A stretch of DNA of 64,000 bases. Source: Epiperipatus broadwayi (lineage: Eukaryota > Onychophora > Udeonychophora > Euonychophora > Peripatidae). This document shows positions 50,262 to 62,859 of the stretch, piece after piece. How positions within the stretch are numbered: the stretch's first letter is position 1; every line of letters starts with the position of its first letter. The notes beneath the pieces are model-generated. The model saw only the letters and a program-made list of their open reading frames with translations. It did not search any database and was not told the DNA's origin. The DNA lies in contig JAQFVV010000042.1 of NCBI GenBank assembly GCA_028023455.1, positions 8,205,922-8,269,921 of the forward strand, in the 5' to 3' direction. Both the position numbers and the translations under genes were made by a program.

Positions 50262-51205
50262 ATATAGGGGATTTGAACAGAATTTCAAGCTTCTTTCAGC
50301 TATCCACTCTATCTCATACAACTGATACCCATGACAATACACATGTGAAAAAGATAAATGATTTCCAATATATATATTTCATGCTGTATCATCTGTCATA
50401 CATATATAATTAGTACTCAGTTTATATTACGATAGCAACTTTAATGGACAATCTACTCCATCCTCCAACTCTTTAGCCAACCATACCATTAAAAATCTGA
50501 TGAGGTAGCACCCAAATTCGTTCTGGATGTCAATGTTATTGTGATGCCCATGTTGACTTTAAGCCACTCAAACCCCTCATGTATAGGACCTTGTCCATTT
50601 AAATACACAGAAGATGGATGGGCAGGACAGAGACTGAATTTGCTATATTTTTTAAATTCAAACATAATTCATATACTTGGAGTTTAAATGTAATATAAAT
50701 GATTTGAACACAGACTTTTATACTTCCTTCAGATATCTACTCTATCTCATACAACCAATACACATGACCACACACATGAAAAAGATATGAATTATTCTTG
50801 TATTTCAAAAATATTACATCCTTCATTTTGCCCATCCATCTTCTGTGTATTTAAATGAACATGATCCTATACATGAGGGGTCAGAGTGACTTGGGGTCAA
50901 CATGGATAGAGTATGATAATAATATTGGCATCAACAAGGGATTTGGGCATTCCATCATCAGATTTTCACTGATATGGTGAAGAGTTGGAGAGTAGAGTAG
51001 ATTAAAGTCTGTCCATTAAAGTTTCAAGATTTGCTATCTTAATATAAACTGAGCACTGATTGTAAATGTGTGTGAGAGATGATGATCTGGAACGAGTGAT
51101 AAGTGCTGATTCAGCATGAAATATGTCTATTGGAAATCATTTATATTTTTTACACAAATGTTTGGTCATGTGTATCGATTAATAGAATTTAAACTCCAAT
51201 TATAT
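50262..51205. mobile_element. Foldback family C, copy 1
   Basis: The left arm (50262-50635) and right arm (about 50826-51205) are inverted relatives sharing ccatccatcttctgtgtatt and atttaaat...tcctatacatga parts. The central spacer (about 50695-50800) repeats the start of the arm, gatttgaaca and ctactctatctcatacaacc, suggesting a nested or rearranged copy. It is non-coding. Confidence 0.75.
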
Positions 51206-52239
51206 GAACTAATGCTTTTTGTAATTAACTCTCTTTATTCACAAATGGATCTTATAAGAAACTTAATCAGATTCTCAAAATCTATTTTTAAAGTTTAAAA
51301 ATAAAACTTTGCCTTTATAGAGATTGAAAACAGAAAAATATTTACTAGAATAATAAAAATCACTGTTAAATGATTGATGTGTATATATAAATTATCAAAG
51401 AAAAATCTTAACAGTGATTAAATATTTTATGAATGCTAAGTAAATCTTTTATTATTAAATGCAGCAGCATTTGAACTCTATGCTAAACCTCATCATCCAA
51501 GTATTTTTCCTATTTATAGCTGCCAAGTTAGTATTTTAACTGATCTATAGTCTTACTCTGATAAAATATGTTTGCTAAAAGTTGCTGAAAAAAATGTTTT
51601 TTGTCATAAATTGATAAAACACTTGTACTTCTTTGATTATTAATTTCTAAAACAAATTCTTTATAGAATGCATTAAAAATATAAAAATTAACCCTTATAG
51701 TATCTTAATGTCTGCTTCGTGAAGCTCCTTATAAACTATATACTCCATGGATGTACAAAATAAACATTACAAATACCTACACATTTACACATATCTGTTT
51801 TCTATATATACATATATAAAGAAAGAAAAACATTTTGAATTAAAAGTATAAATAAACATAAAATATTTTTTTACTTTGAAGCATAGTTTTAGAAGGAATT
51901 TTATTCAAGGAAATATATATCTACAGATATTTCAGTTTAAAAGGTTATACAAAACTAATGAAAGTATTTTCAATAGCATTCAGTAAATTATACTATTATT
52001 TTACTAAAGGTTAGAGCGCTGATGAACAAATGATCAAGTAACTGCAAAAATGTGTGGAGTGATTTTTTTTATCTGTTTGTTTTATTGTCTCTAATTTGTT
52101 AAAGTATTAAGATTTCTTGCATTACATTGTGAAGATAAGTGCTTCTTGTGCACCATAATGCATATAGTATAAATATTGCACTTCTTCTCACACATAGTGT
52201 AAATGTTAAGTATGTTTCTCTTAATATCTCATGAAATAT

Positions 52240-53060
52240 AATATGACCACATGCTCATTACGAGTAGAAAATCAAAACATTTGGCCTCAAGTGTCCAATA
52301 TTTAAATCTACTTATTGGCTGCTTATTATTAATACCTATCATTGGCAAGTGTAAGTTATAATTTGTCTATAGAAGTACATATGTGGTACAGTAGCGCCAT
52401 GTGTCTTGTGGGAAAGTTATGTTAGGGTTAGATATTGATTTAATGGGTTCTACAATTCTATGCAGATATTTGTGTATGGAGGAGGTTTGTACGTAGGTAT
52501 TATTTTAAGAGTGAATTCTAAGTGTGAGTATATTTTTGTCATGGATGTTATAAGATTAATAGATTGTTTTTTTTTTGTATTGTGAATGCATAAATAGAAT
52601 GTAATCCTAATCCATTTAAGTTACTGTGATACTGCATTTGTCTGAGTTGAGGTGGCCACTATTTTTCTTCCCCATAAAAGTTTTCTACATAGTGAGTAAA
52701 TCTGATGTAATGAATTTTGTGAAGACTATAAATTGGTATATAATAAGTAATTTTTGTAATAATCAGCATGTTTATAAATGAGACCCTCAATTATAGAGAA
52801 AGATATGCTTTTGAGATATGATACATTCTGTTGTTTGAATTAGTTTGTTTTGTGTTAGCCTTTGTATAGCCATGTAGCTCAAGTGAAAGGGAATCCTAAA
52901 TAGACTATAGATTTACCTTGAAATACATTTGTATGTGTTTTGTCTGTATATATACACCAGATATGTTTTATCAATTCTAGTTTATAGATTTATACTTTGA
53001 AGAATAGTTAAAAGAAAGCAGCATGTTGTTAATATCTGGATGATGAGATTTTGCATATTC
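52240..53060 (-). pseudogene. LINE copy 3, ORF2 C-terminal remnant
   Basis: The - strand matches the 32700-33500 part of LINE copy 2, for example tagaatgtaatcctaatcca against tagaatgtaaacccaatcca, and the ttcttcccc string after it. It covers the region from just after the RT catalytic box to the mid C-terminal part of ORF2. Frames are broken throughout. It lies between the two family C foldback elements. Confidence 0.6.
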
Positions 53061-53348
53061 ATTCTCATTTATCCTCTACATAAAAATACCAAAAACTCAT
53101 TTACCAATCAATATTAAATAATTATATGGGTTGACTGACAGCTAACTCTCTGAAAGAAAAAATTGTAAGCATGTGAAATTTTTTTATATTTCTTCACTCT
53201 GATTCAAACCTTGTAATATCTTTATGTATGTAGCATAATGTACTAAATGTGATATATTTAACATCTGTGTGTACATAGTAAAATGTATTAAACAATATGT
53301 TTTTATATACATACGTATAAGGTTATATATCAATTATCCACTAGTTTA

Positions 53349-53835
53349 AATAGAGGGATTTGAATTTAGGATTTTCAGTCTATATTCAGCTTCCATCTCA
53401 AACAAAATAATAATCTCCCATACATATATACAGTCAGTGCTTTAATGGATAAACTTCAGTCTTCTCACTCTTTCAACAATTGTCCATTTCATTGAAAAAC
53501 TAATTATGGAATGCTGAAAGCCCTTGGTGGATTTAACATTGAGCATTCCATTGTTTGATTTTTAGTGAAATGGGTGGTTGAATTGTTAGAAGGGTGAGAA
53601 GATTGAAGCCTATTCGTTAAAGTTTAAGGAATTTCTATCTTAATATAAGCTGTGCACTGTTTATATATGTGTATGGAAGATGATGATGTGGACCAACTGA
53701 TGAATGCTGATTCTGCATGAAATACGTATATTAAGAATCATTTGTCTTTTTCATATATGTGGTCATGTGTATTGGTTGCTTGAGATGGAGTGGAGTATGC
53801 ATATAGACTGAAAATGCTAAGTTCAAATCCCTCTG
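53349..53835. mobile_element. Foldback family C, copy 2
   Basis: The ends agagggatttgaatttag and, inverted, agagggatttgaacttag are terminal inverted repeats. The arms meet near 53560 around attccattgt. The right half matches the right half of copy 1 (atgctgattctgcatgaaat against gtgctgattcagcatgaaat). TATCCACTAGTTT occurs at 53335-53347 and 53863-53875, just outside both ends. Confidence 0.8.
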
Positions 53836-55539
53836 TTTACTATAGTAAATAGGTTAATTACATATCCACTAGTTTGTAAAATAAACTGTATTTTGTTAAG
53901 GATACTTATTTCTGGAAATAAGCCCTGATTACATGACTCCAGAAAAACAATAGGGGATCAAGGGGGATTAAAAACTCTAAATGAGAACTCCAAATGACTT
54001 TTGCTTATAGCTGCAACTGACAGTTCCAGAAACTTTTATCTCCATAGGTGGAAAAGCAGAGAAAAGTCACTGTGACTTTATTTTGTTCATGTTTATGGCT
54101 TATCCAGTAAGTGCAAAGTTAAAATATTAGTTGTAACTATCCTATTAAAGGATTAATTATTGCATATAATTATATCAGTAATGTAACAGATTCATTTGTT
54201 CATATTATTGTATTTGTACATGATCTCCTATATATAAATTTGTCTTAGTATTTAATTCACCTAGTGACCATATTTCTTTCACTCATTTTCTTGTAGAGTA
54301 CTTTAGTGTAAATCAGTTTGATGCTAATCCAGCTCATGATCTTTTGCAATGGTTCAAATTCTATGAACGCATACATGGAAATAGCAAACCTATGTTCATT
54401 CATATGCATAATATTTGGAATTATTATTTTATTTTTAGATTATTTTTACTTAATTTACATAATATAAATAAGAGTTGATAATTTTCATAGGATATTATTC
54501 ATATACTTATAAATAAATAGATGTGTTTTTATATATGTAGATATACCTATCGTATTTCTGTACATAATCAAGAGAGAACTAAGATTATATTTTTTATATG
54601 TATATAAGACCTATGCATAAAAAATATACGTGTGGGGGTGTAAAACATTGATATAAACATATTTGGATTCTGCATATACCGTATATTCTTGGTATATGGT
54701 ATAAGCATTGTAATACATTTCTCAATTGAAAAAGACTTAATAAGTCAAAACTGTAAGAATGAGAGCAACAATAAAAGGTATTTGGGTATGAAAGAATATA
54801 ATTTAAAAACCCTCTAAGTTGAAGAATATAATGTAAGAAATTAAAAATAAATAATAGGTGAAAAATGTAGATCACATTAAAATATATATATATGTTTTTG
54901 CTCAGATATATATGCATTCGTGAACATATATACGCATACAAAAAAAAAAGAAGTAATGTTTGATATAAGTATAAAAAAGCCAGCAAAATGGCTATAGAAC
55001 AAATCCAAGATTTGGCATCTACAAACTGTAAGAATATTTAACCTTTTGATTTTGTTATTAACATAATAGCTTTTTGGATCATCTATATGTATAACCCACT
55101 TGTGTGTAGTTATTAAAGATTCTTTTTTTTTTTAAAAAAAAAAAAAAATTACTCAACCAGGTAGTATTTCCTTCAGAGGTAAAGTTAAATCTTATGACTA
55201 CGATATGTGATAATGAATGTTCTATATTCGTAGGCAGGCTTTTAGTTGGAAACCACTTGTTTATACACATATAAAGAAAGCGATTAGTTTTAAAACTTTA
55301 TTGAAGAATATATATAAATGCGGTTTAACTTTTATTTAAGACTGAAAAAAAAATGTCTAAGTAAGTTTGATAATTAATAAGTTTATATAAATACAATGAT
55401 TAATATTTTATTGTGTATTTTTTAAAATATAACAGTATATGTGTATACTAACAATGCACTACAATATATATTTGTAGTGTGTATTTGTATCTACATTCTT
55501 TTAATGTTAAAATGACTGTATTGTGAGAACAGTTGAATG

Positions 55540-55685
55540 TTAATTGGTATGTTATTTACAAGCGCAGAGTGTGCTCAATTAACCGTGCCCTCTCTGACAT
55601 CTGTTGGAAAAACGTTAAAATTTAAATCTTATTCATAAGACCATGCCAAGTTTCAGTGTTGATTAGTTTTGAAAACTTCGCTAGC
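55540..55685 (+). promoter_or_regulatory. Possible internal promoter / 5' leader
   Basis: This 145-base stretch is noticeably less AT-rich than its surroundings (gcgcagagtgtgctc, accgtgccctctctgac). It directly precedes the ATG of the candidate alternative first exon. No TATA box or other defined element is assigned; the role is inferred from position only. Confidence 0.3.
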
Positions 55686-55755
55686 ATGTTTTCAAATAGA
55701 AGACGGCAAAGTTTATGTCGATGTAAATCAGATACTTGTGCTATAGTGCAAATAA
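55686..55755 (+). CDS. Candidate alternative first coding exon
   Basis: An ATG at 55686 opens MFSNRRRQSLCRC then KSDTCAIVQI, 23 codons plus one base, and ends at a consensus donor gtaagt. The phase-1 end is exactly what the acceptor at 59012 requires: joining adds an Ile codon and continues QKREAAKEHLAHLV in frame. The same acceptor would otherwise take the ankyrin exon at 40217. The product would be a shorter isoform without ankyrin repeats, starting with a basic, cysteine-containing N-terminus. Against it: it is short, the ATG context (gctagcATGt) is only fair, and one-in-three phase matches occur by chance. No acceptor-like tract lies directly upstream, which favours a first exon over an internal one. 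Confidence 0.4.
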
Positions 55756-56047
55756 GTAAGTTAGATTGTTTAATTAAAAAGAGAACTAAAATTTAGAAAT
55801 GCAAAACGCGGTATATGTATATCATCGAAGTAAACATTTGGAAGAATAACTGGTTGTTCACATACCTTTTATATAATATATATAGGTTTTGTTTGTTTTT
55901 TTAAATATAATTTTTTTTCTGTGTTAAATATAGTTGTGATTTTTTTTACTTGTTTTTTTTTTAATGAAATTTTATATGAACTGATTGATAGTTTGTTACT
56001 TACTTGTCAATGGTAAAATAAAGATAGTATTATTAAATTATATTATT

Positions 56048-56126
56048 AAAAAAAGTTCCACAAGCGACTTAGCGGAATCGATCCAAATACCTCACATTCG
56101 AGATTTGGATACTCTACCACTAGGAA
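56048..56126 (-). tRNA. tRNA-derived pseudogene or SINE head
   Basis: On the - strand CCTAGTGGTAGAGTATCC resembles a D-arm with A box. GGATCGATTCC (56084-56074) is one base from a canonical B box GGTTCGATTCC. Seven T follow (56054-56048), as in a pol III terminator. The anticodon arm and the T and acceptor stems do not pair properly, so it is not a functional tRNA. Confidence 0.4.
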
Positions 56127-57194
56127 ATTGATTGAAATGTAATTTATAATTTTTTTTATTTAAAAACGGATTAAAGCCTAAATGATTAGTTTATAATTAA
56201 AGTATATTGTAGTTTGTTTGTTTTTAATCGTAGTTTTAAACTCATAGATGATTAATCATTTTGATCTTAGTAGTTAGTCTCTTCTATACTGGAATAAGCT
56301 ATATTCATAGTGTGTTTTTCTCTGTTTATAAAAGAGGGAATATTCTAATGATTGATTTGATAGCTCCAATTTGTTTAGTAAATAATAAGTAGAACAACTT
56401 TTGAATAACCTATTGTGGAAATAAGATCTCTAACAGTTCTCTCCTTTTCTCCCCAAAGGGGAATGCGAAAAACAATACATTATTTACCGGGTTTGCCGAT
56501 TACCAGATAATGAGTTTGAATGATTTTCCGTCTTTTTTCTTATTTTTTTTCTTCTACTCCTAGCTAAAAATAGCCCATTTACTCATGAGTAATTCTGGAT
56601 TGGCTATGAGTAAGCTTCTTAAAAGATAAATTCTTTGCCTGTTTAGAAGCTGAAAATTTTTCAAATTATATTCAACCTGGATTTGAACTTTATGGCATGG
56701 ACTTGGCAAATGGATGTCCAAACTATTATGAAGATATTTATATTTTTTTAGATATATTTATAGAATTTGCTATATAGTATTTAGGTCATCAACCTATCTT
56801 ATTCTAAATCTAAAATTTGAATCCACTTGAAACTAGAGAATTTTCTATGCAAATTTAGAATTTTTTTTTTTACATAGCCAGCGATTATTAGTAAATATTT
56901 TTATAGATAAAAATTGAAAAGCAAGAGAAGTTAACATAAAACTGTCATCATGTAGTATTTAACTAGTGTGGCAAGCATTATCTTCATTATTTTTTTGCAG
57001 AGGAATAATGAAAAAGCCTTTGACTGGCAGTAGGCTATTTAAAAATTGTTTTGCATTTTTTACTTCTATATTTAAATATATAAATTTATATTGGGCATAT
57101 ATTAATATAGAGATGATTTTGCTAAATTTAGGTGAGCTTAATATGAAAATATTTGATAAGGACTATAATTAATTACCCTTAGCAGATATGTTGT

Positions 57195-57270
57195 GTTATC
57201 TAGTGGTCACATTATAAGAGATAATGGATTAATGTACCAAATAATGATTCATAGGCTCAAAATCCAGATT
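57195..57270 (+). repeat. Possible tRNA-related SINE remnant
   Basis: TATCTAGTGGTCA resembles the D-arm of tRNA-Glu-like SINEs, and GGCTCAAAATCC (57254-57265) a decayed B box. No stems fold. The evidence is weak. Confidence 0.2.
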
Positions 57271-59011
57271 ATTTGCTAAAATTTGTAAATAAAAAAAAAT
57301 AATGCAATTATTATATGAGTAATAAGATTTTTTTATTGCATATAGATAATAAATTTGGAAAGACATAAATAGACACTCATTTGACAGTTATCTATGCATT
57401 AGTAATTTGTAGAACTAGTAACAAAAATTTTATTAATCATTAACACTGTTTTACAGATCAAAATTGCATCTGAATTTTTAAAATAAGATAATAAATATGT
57501 CACTTGAATGCAGTTTATATATTTATAAGCATTTTATTTATATTTTTTCTGTAAGTATTAAACATAATAAAAAAAAATAACGTTATTTATATTACTAACA
57601 ATAACTCTTGACAAATCATGTCCATAATAATTGGTATATTTTCAAATATTTTTTATTAATTGGGTTTTGATTTTGAATTGCTTATCATTTCTTACTTTAC
57701 TGTCTTATGCTAGATTTATTTTTGTGGGCCATTCTTGCACATATATATAGCACCCACATTTGATTTGATTATTACTACATATGACCATTTATGGAATTGA
57801 TGAAAATATTAATACTTTTGTGGCCGTGGAATATTATAATCACATTATTATTAAAACAAAATAAAAAAAAATCATAAAAGATTTTTTACCTAAATTGATG
57901 TTTTATTATTGTCATTCTATGCTACTAACATCATAGGTTATTATCAGTTTTCTATAAACTTTTCTTAAAATTTCTATAGAAGATTAGAAGGAAAATAGTG
58001 AATTCTATACCAATGATCATTTTCAAATAATACATGAAGTAATTCAAACAATAGAATGAACACAAACTTGCATCTATTATAAAAATTAAAAAAAAAAAAG
58101 ATATTATGCATACTTTAGTTATAGTTAATTTCTTAAAAATGAAGAGTAATGAAAAATCTTTTAATGATTTTGTAGAACTTGCTGAACAGGCCTCTGTAAA
58201 GAAAAGTGTATACATATAAAACTTCTGAATAATGTACAGGAATTACAGCTCATTCTAATTAGCTCAAAATTAAAAATGTATATATGTTGAGCTGATGTAG
58301 CATATCCAGGATTGTTTTCTAGTACTAGAAGCTTTTAAATGTCTGGATTGAGTCAATTTGTAGATTACTCACTGATTATCAAAATAGTTTTATTTACAAT
58401 TATTTTAGTAAACTGCAATTAAATTTAAACAAGTCAATTTCCATCAGTTAAAAAATGGAATGGAGGAATAAAAATGTTAGGAAAAGCATTGGGCATTATT
58501 TATTATTTCTTTATATTCAGAAGTCTTATCTATTTTATTAATGGATGTTAATCTTAGAAATTGAATTCAAAAATGATGTATAAAGATTCCAAAGATATGA
58601 AAGCACACAAATATAGTATGTTGAAATGGTATCAGAGATTGAAAAAAATTAATAAATTAGAGCCCACACGTGTTGTAATTGTGAAAATAATTTTTAATGA
58701 TGATAGGCTGAGCATATAACAATAGAAAGAATAATTATTGATCTGAACAAATCTTGGGTGGATACTAAGCAATATGAAAGTGAAATTAAAAAGTTGTTTG
58801 AATCATTATAGGAAAGTTAGCAATATACATTTGCATGAAATTATAGAGAAATATTTTCCAGAAGAAAAAAACTTTAATGATTGATAAGTAATGATTAATA
58901 TATGTACAATATACAAATATAAATAGACATATGCAGGCAACATACATACATGTACACATAAAGACATGTAAATATATGAAATCAATCATATATTTATATT
59001 ATTTATTGTAG

Positions 59012-59136
59012 TTCAAAAACGAGAGGCAGCAAAGGAGCATCTTGCACATCTTGTATCTCATGCTGAGAAAAGAACGGGAGAGCTCACAAGTTTAGTTGTT
59101 AATACTGCAACAACTAATTCTACCTTATCAGCTAAA
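59012..59136 (+). CDS. Coding exon, helical linker after the ankyrin repeat
   Basis: The acceptor is ttattgtag and the donor gtaagt. Two leading bases complete a codon from a phase-1 exon, then 41 codons end in phase 0. The frame reads QKREAAKEHLAHLVSHAEKR then TGELTSLVVNTATTNSTL SAK. The first 25 residues are strongly charged with Leu spaced as in an amphipathic helix or short coiled coil. With 40114-40217 the join reads HGAQENVKFQKREAAKEH, so the helix follows directly on the ankyrin unit. That arrangement is consistent with ANKFN1/wide awake-type proteins, but this is not proven. The following exon, which must start in phase 0, was not identified before the window ends. Confidence 0.85.
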
Positions 59137-62100
59137 GTAAGTTGTTTCACAGTATTTATTCTCATTAATTAATGGTAGAGTAGTTAGTATTATTGCCTGC
59201 CACTGATCTGAGTTTTGAAGTTTGGTTATGTAAATCTAAAAAAAATTTAAGAAATCTTAGGACTTGTCTATGTAGTCATTCCATAAGCAGTCCAGATTTT
59301 TAATCAATTTTAATGATTAAATAGCTATCTATTATAACACAGAGACTAAAAGTCCTAGGTAAATATAGGATAAAATGACAATTGCTAGTTAAATACAAAC
59401 AAATAATAATTGTAATATGAGGTAGCCTTTTACATTTGATTGTGAATTGTGAAAATAATGAAATATCACTTCAAAGAATTTCTATATGAAGGATATCAAA
59501 GGAATTTTTAGAGTCAATGTTGATTTAATGACATTTGCAAATGGCTTTTATAATATATGTTTTGACTAAATAAAACTAAATTTTAAAATTAATATTCTAT
59601 TTTTTTTACCTCAATTATAATAAACTGAATGTTTTCACATAATTTGATGTTTTATTTCTTTGCCTTATTTTTTTTAATAAAAAAAAAACAAGATTTGTAT
59701 TATTTTTATGTGATATATTTTTAATGATTAAAAAGAAAAGTTTAGAAAATAAAATTATAATAAATGGTAGAAAGAAAAAAAAAAGGTATTAGATGATTTT
59801 TAAAGAGTATAATAATCCTTCTTTAAAAGAAAAAGTAATAAAAATCTGGTTCATGGACTCGCTTAGACTTCCTTTAGCAAGATGTTTAAATAATAGTTAA
59901 TTCTAAAATGATTTGTCATTTAGATTGTAAATTTACTGTCAAATGTTTTAAAAAACTTCACAGCTATAATATGAAAATTTATGTACAGTATAAATTTACA
60001 TGTTTCTGACTGTTATCAAAATATTTTATGGCTCAAAATAATTAAGTAATTGGTCAAAAAAATTTAAACTTAATTATCATTAATTTTGCTTATTGTTAAA
60101 CATAATCTAAGAATTTTTATTTGTTTGACCATTAAATATTTTTATTGCTTTGATCATATCGTTTTTATTTGAATCCCATTGAAAATTGATAAGATGAATT
60201 GTAATGGCTATTTTCTGGTGATATAATTAGAATATTTTTAGTTTGATTCATTTGCATCTTCAACATTTAGTTCTTATTTTTAGAAAGCCAATTGTATTGT
60301 CCTTATTGTGACAATAGGATATCATAAAAAGTCATTCTGATAAATCTTTATATATAAAATCTTTTTCTCGAGATTAATAGAGTCCAGTCATCATAAGCTT
60401 CTCATATCATTGAACATATTTCTGTACTAAGAGTAATATTGGGATTGTTTGTTTTTGCAACCCATTTTTATTTTTTAATTATATGCACAATAATTCTGGT
60501 ACCAATTTTTTTTTTCTCTTTATTCATATTCAAGTTTGTAAAGTATGCAGAACTTTCAGTGTTGAAGAAAAAACAGCAATGGAATTATGTTTGGTGGACT
60601 GGGAGGTTTTGTTTGTTATCCTATTCAAGGACCATACAAACAATAATGGGCCACTTTAGGGGTTGATGTAAAACAGATGCTTCATTTGGCAAATGATTGT
60701 ATAATTGGATAGCTCTGATAAAAATCCTTTGTCTCCCATGAATATGAATAGATCTAAAAAAAAAAAAAAGTGGTCTACAATGACCTAGTTTTCAAAATCA
60801 GGTTAGATCGTCATAGCTGACATTTTTTTAAAAGTAAATTAAAGAGCAATAAAAGTAAAACTATAATAGCAAATGATTATAGTGTTCTGCAAATATAATA
60901 TTAGCATATTTGAAAAATAAAGTTATACTCTTACTTTGACAACAAAAATTAATAATAATAACAATGCATGTATGTAATTTGCAAAGCAGGATTTGTCAAG
61001 TAATTTTTATACCTTTACTAGATTCATTTTGGAACATTAATTACATATATAAGAGATGCAGAAAAAAAAAGTGTTTATTTTACATTGTTATATCAAATAA
61101 TGACCAGTAGATAATTTTAAGACCTAAGAAACTACTTGACAAAAGGCATTATCTTTATTAATAGATTTGTCTACCCATGAATGATGATTGACTAACTTTT
61201 ACCAATACAAGGTAATGATTTAATTAATCAATAACATGTAGGTGCTTGAATAAATATCTAATTCATGTTCTTGTACTTTCTTTGAGAATAATAAATTTAA
61301 GTAACTAGTCCTATCATTAGCCTATATTTTGATGAAACATTTATGTAAATATTATTCCATCTTATACTCTTTCAATTAATTTAATGACAAAGCTTAAATA
61401 TGTTAGTTATTATTAACTATAAATAAGAAGACTTCCAGTTTATTAATAAATTAATTAAGTATTCATTCTAACCAATACTTCTTTTTTCTTTTTAATTTAT
61501 TCAGAAGTTATTAAAAATTGCTTTAGCTGTTTAAATTACTAGCTTCGACTTCCAAAACACTCAAAGATTTACATTTATCGTAATTGAATTATTATTCATG
61601 AATATAAAAGCAATAGCCTTTTAAATATGAAATCGTTAGACTTTTCTACTTATTACAAACACTTTAACGATTAAATATATCATATAATCCCACACACACA
61701 CACAACCAATATTTTTACTTCTTTATATATTTTTAAATTACAAATTTTATATATTTAACTTTATTTTTATAAACAATCAACAAAAGAAATTATAAAAATG
61801 TTAATTTCCCCATCACATATACTTGTGGAAATAAAGGTGACTGTAAAATTGTAATTTAAAAATACAATTTGTCTTAGCCAATAACCACTATTGAAAATTT
61901 TCTTAAATATGCATTTTTACAATAATTTTTTTATTATCTTCAATTAGCAAAATGATTTAGGTCACAAAGTCATTCTTATTTAGTCTTTAGTTCAGTTATG
62001 ATTAAAATTATCATAATACTATTGTTAATTGAAATTGAAGCTAGTCACTATAAGTAAAATGTCCATGAAAATTTATGGTGTGCCTCTTTGTAGAATAAAT

Positions 62101-62859
62101 TGTCTTAAGGAAATGGCAAATTATCTCTGTCAATGATTTTATTGTTTAGCCTATTTCCCCAGTTGCTTTCAAACTGAAGGCTTAATTTACATACCTATAA
62201 ACATTAAAAATTAGCTAAATTATATATACATTGATTTGCTTAATAAAAACAATTTTACATGTTTCATTACTCCATGTTGATATTAGCCATTTCATTATAA
62301 AGCATTATTCATTGATATAAATTATTATTCTCATTAATGTAAAGTTGATGATAACTCCTGGAAGTCATATGAATGGCAGTTTGCTTTTTTATAAAATTTT
62401 CAAAAACTTTATAGGAATGATGTAGAACTGCTTTTCCTGGTATTGCTTTAAATTATTTCCTGGTATTGCTTTAAATTATGTTTTGCTAATTGTATGAGAT
62501 CCACATTACACCATATAACTAATATTAATATCAGTATTAGTAATAACTTATTAAAATAAAATAAATAGAAGAAAACAAGGCAAAATAAAGCAAAACTATG
62601 AATCTTCTTTATGAGAAGCAGAAGAAAAAAAGATGAAACTCACTATAGATTTCTATATAAATAAGGAAGTATAATGAATAGATTGATATCAAGCTATATC
62701 ATATTGGATTTTTCAGACATACTTCATAACAATGATTATACATTATAGTTTGTTGCTCAGAAGATTATGTGACATTTAAGTATTAAAGGGATGAAATGAT
62801 TATCGTAATTTCATTCAATAGACTAAATTGAGATTTTTTAATTTTTTTTTAACTTTATC
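59137..62859. other. AT-rich, presumed intron
   Basis: No exon was found. An open frame at 60439-60666 has a tail YAELSVLKKKQQWNYVWW but no donor and no supporting feature. It contains a CA microsatellite (61690-61703) and a 23-base tandem duplication (62434-62479). Confidence 0.45.
62434..62479 (+). repeat. Two-unit tandem duplication, period 23
   Basis: ttcctggtattgctttaaat occurs twice back to back. Confidence 0.8.

Larger units (their letters stand above)
40218..59011 (+). other. 18.8 kb intron of the ankyrin gene
   Basis: It begins gtaagt and ends attgtag. Phases on both sides agree (phase 1), so direct joining is possible. It holds foldback elements, a LINE remnant, a GC-richer block and the candidate alternative first exon at 55686. 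Between 40218 and 45120 I see only AT-rich DNA with one G run. Confidence 0.65.

Noticed and set aside
54594-54986. 130-codon open frame on the - strand
   Set aside because: Composition is Ile/Leu/Tyr/Phe-rich as expected from AT tracts, with repeated YI/IY runs. No domain, splice signal or neighbour supports it.
60439-60666. 75-codon frame on the + strand as a further exon of the ankyrin gene
   Set aside because: An AG precedes part of it, but there is no donor, it ends in a stop, and the hydrophobic first half is typical AT-tract translation.
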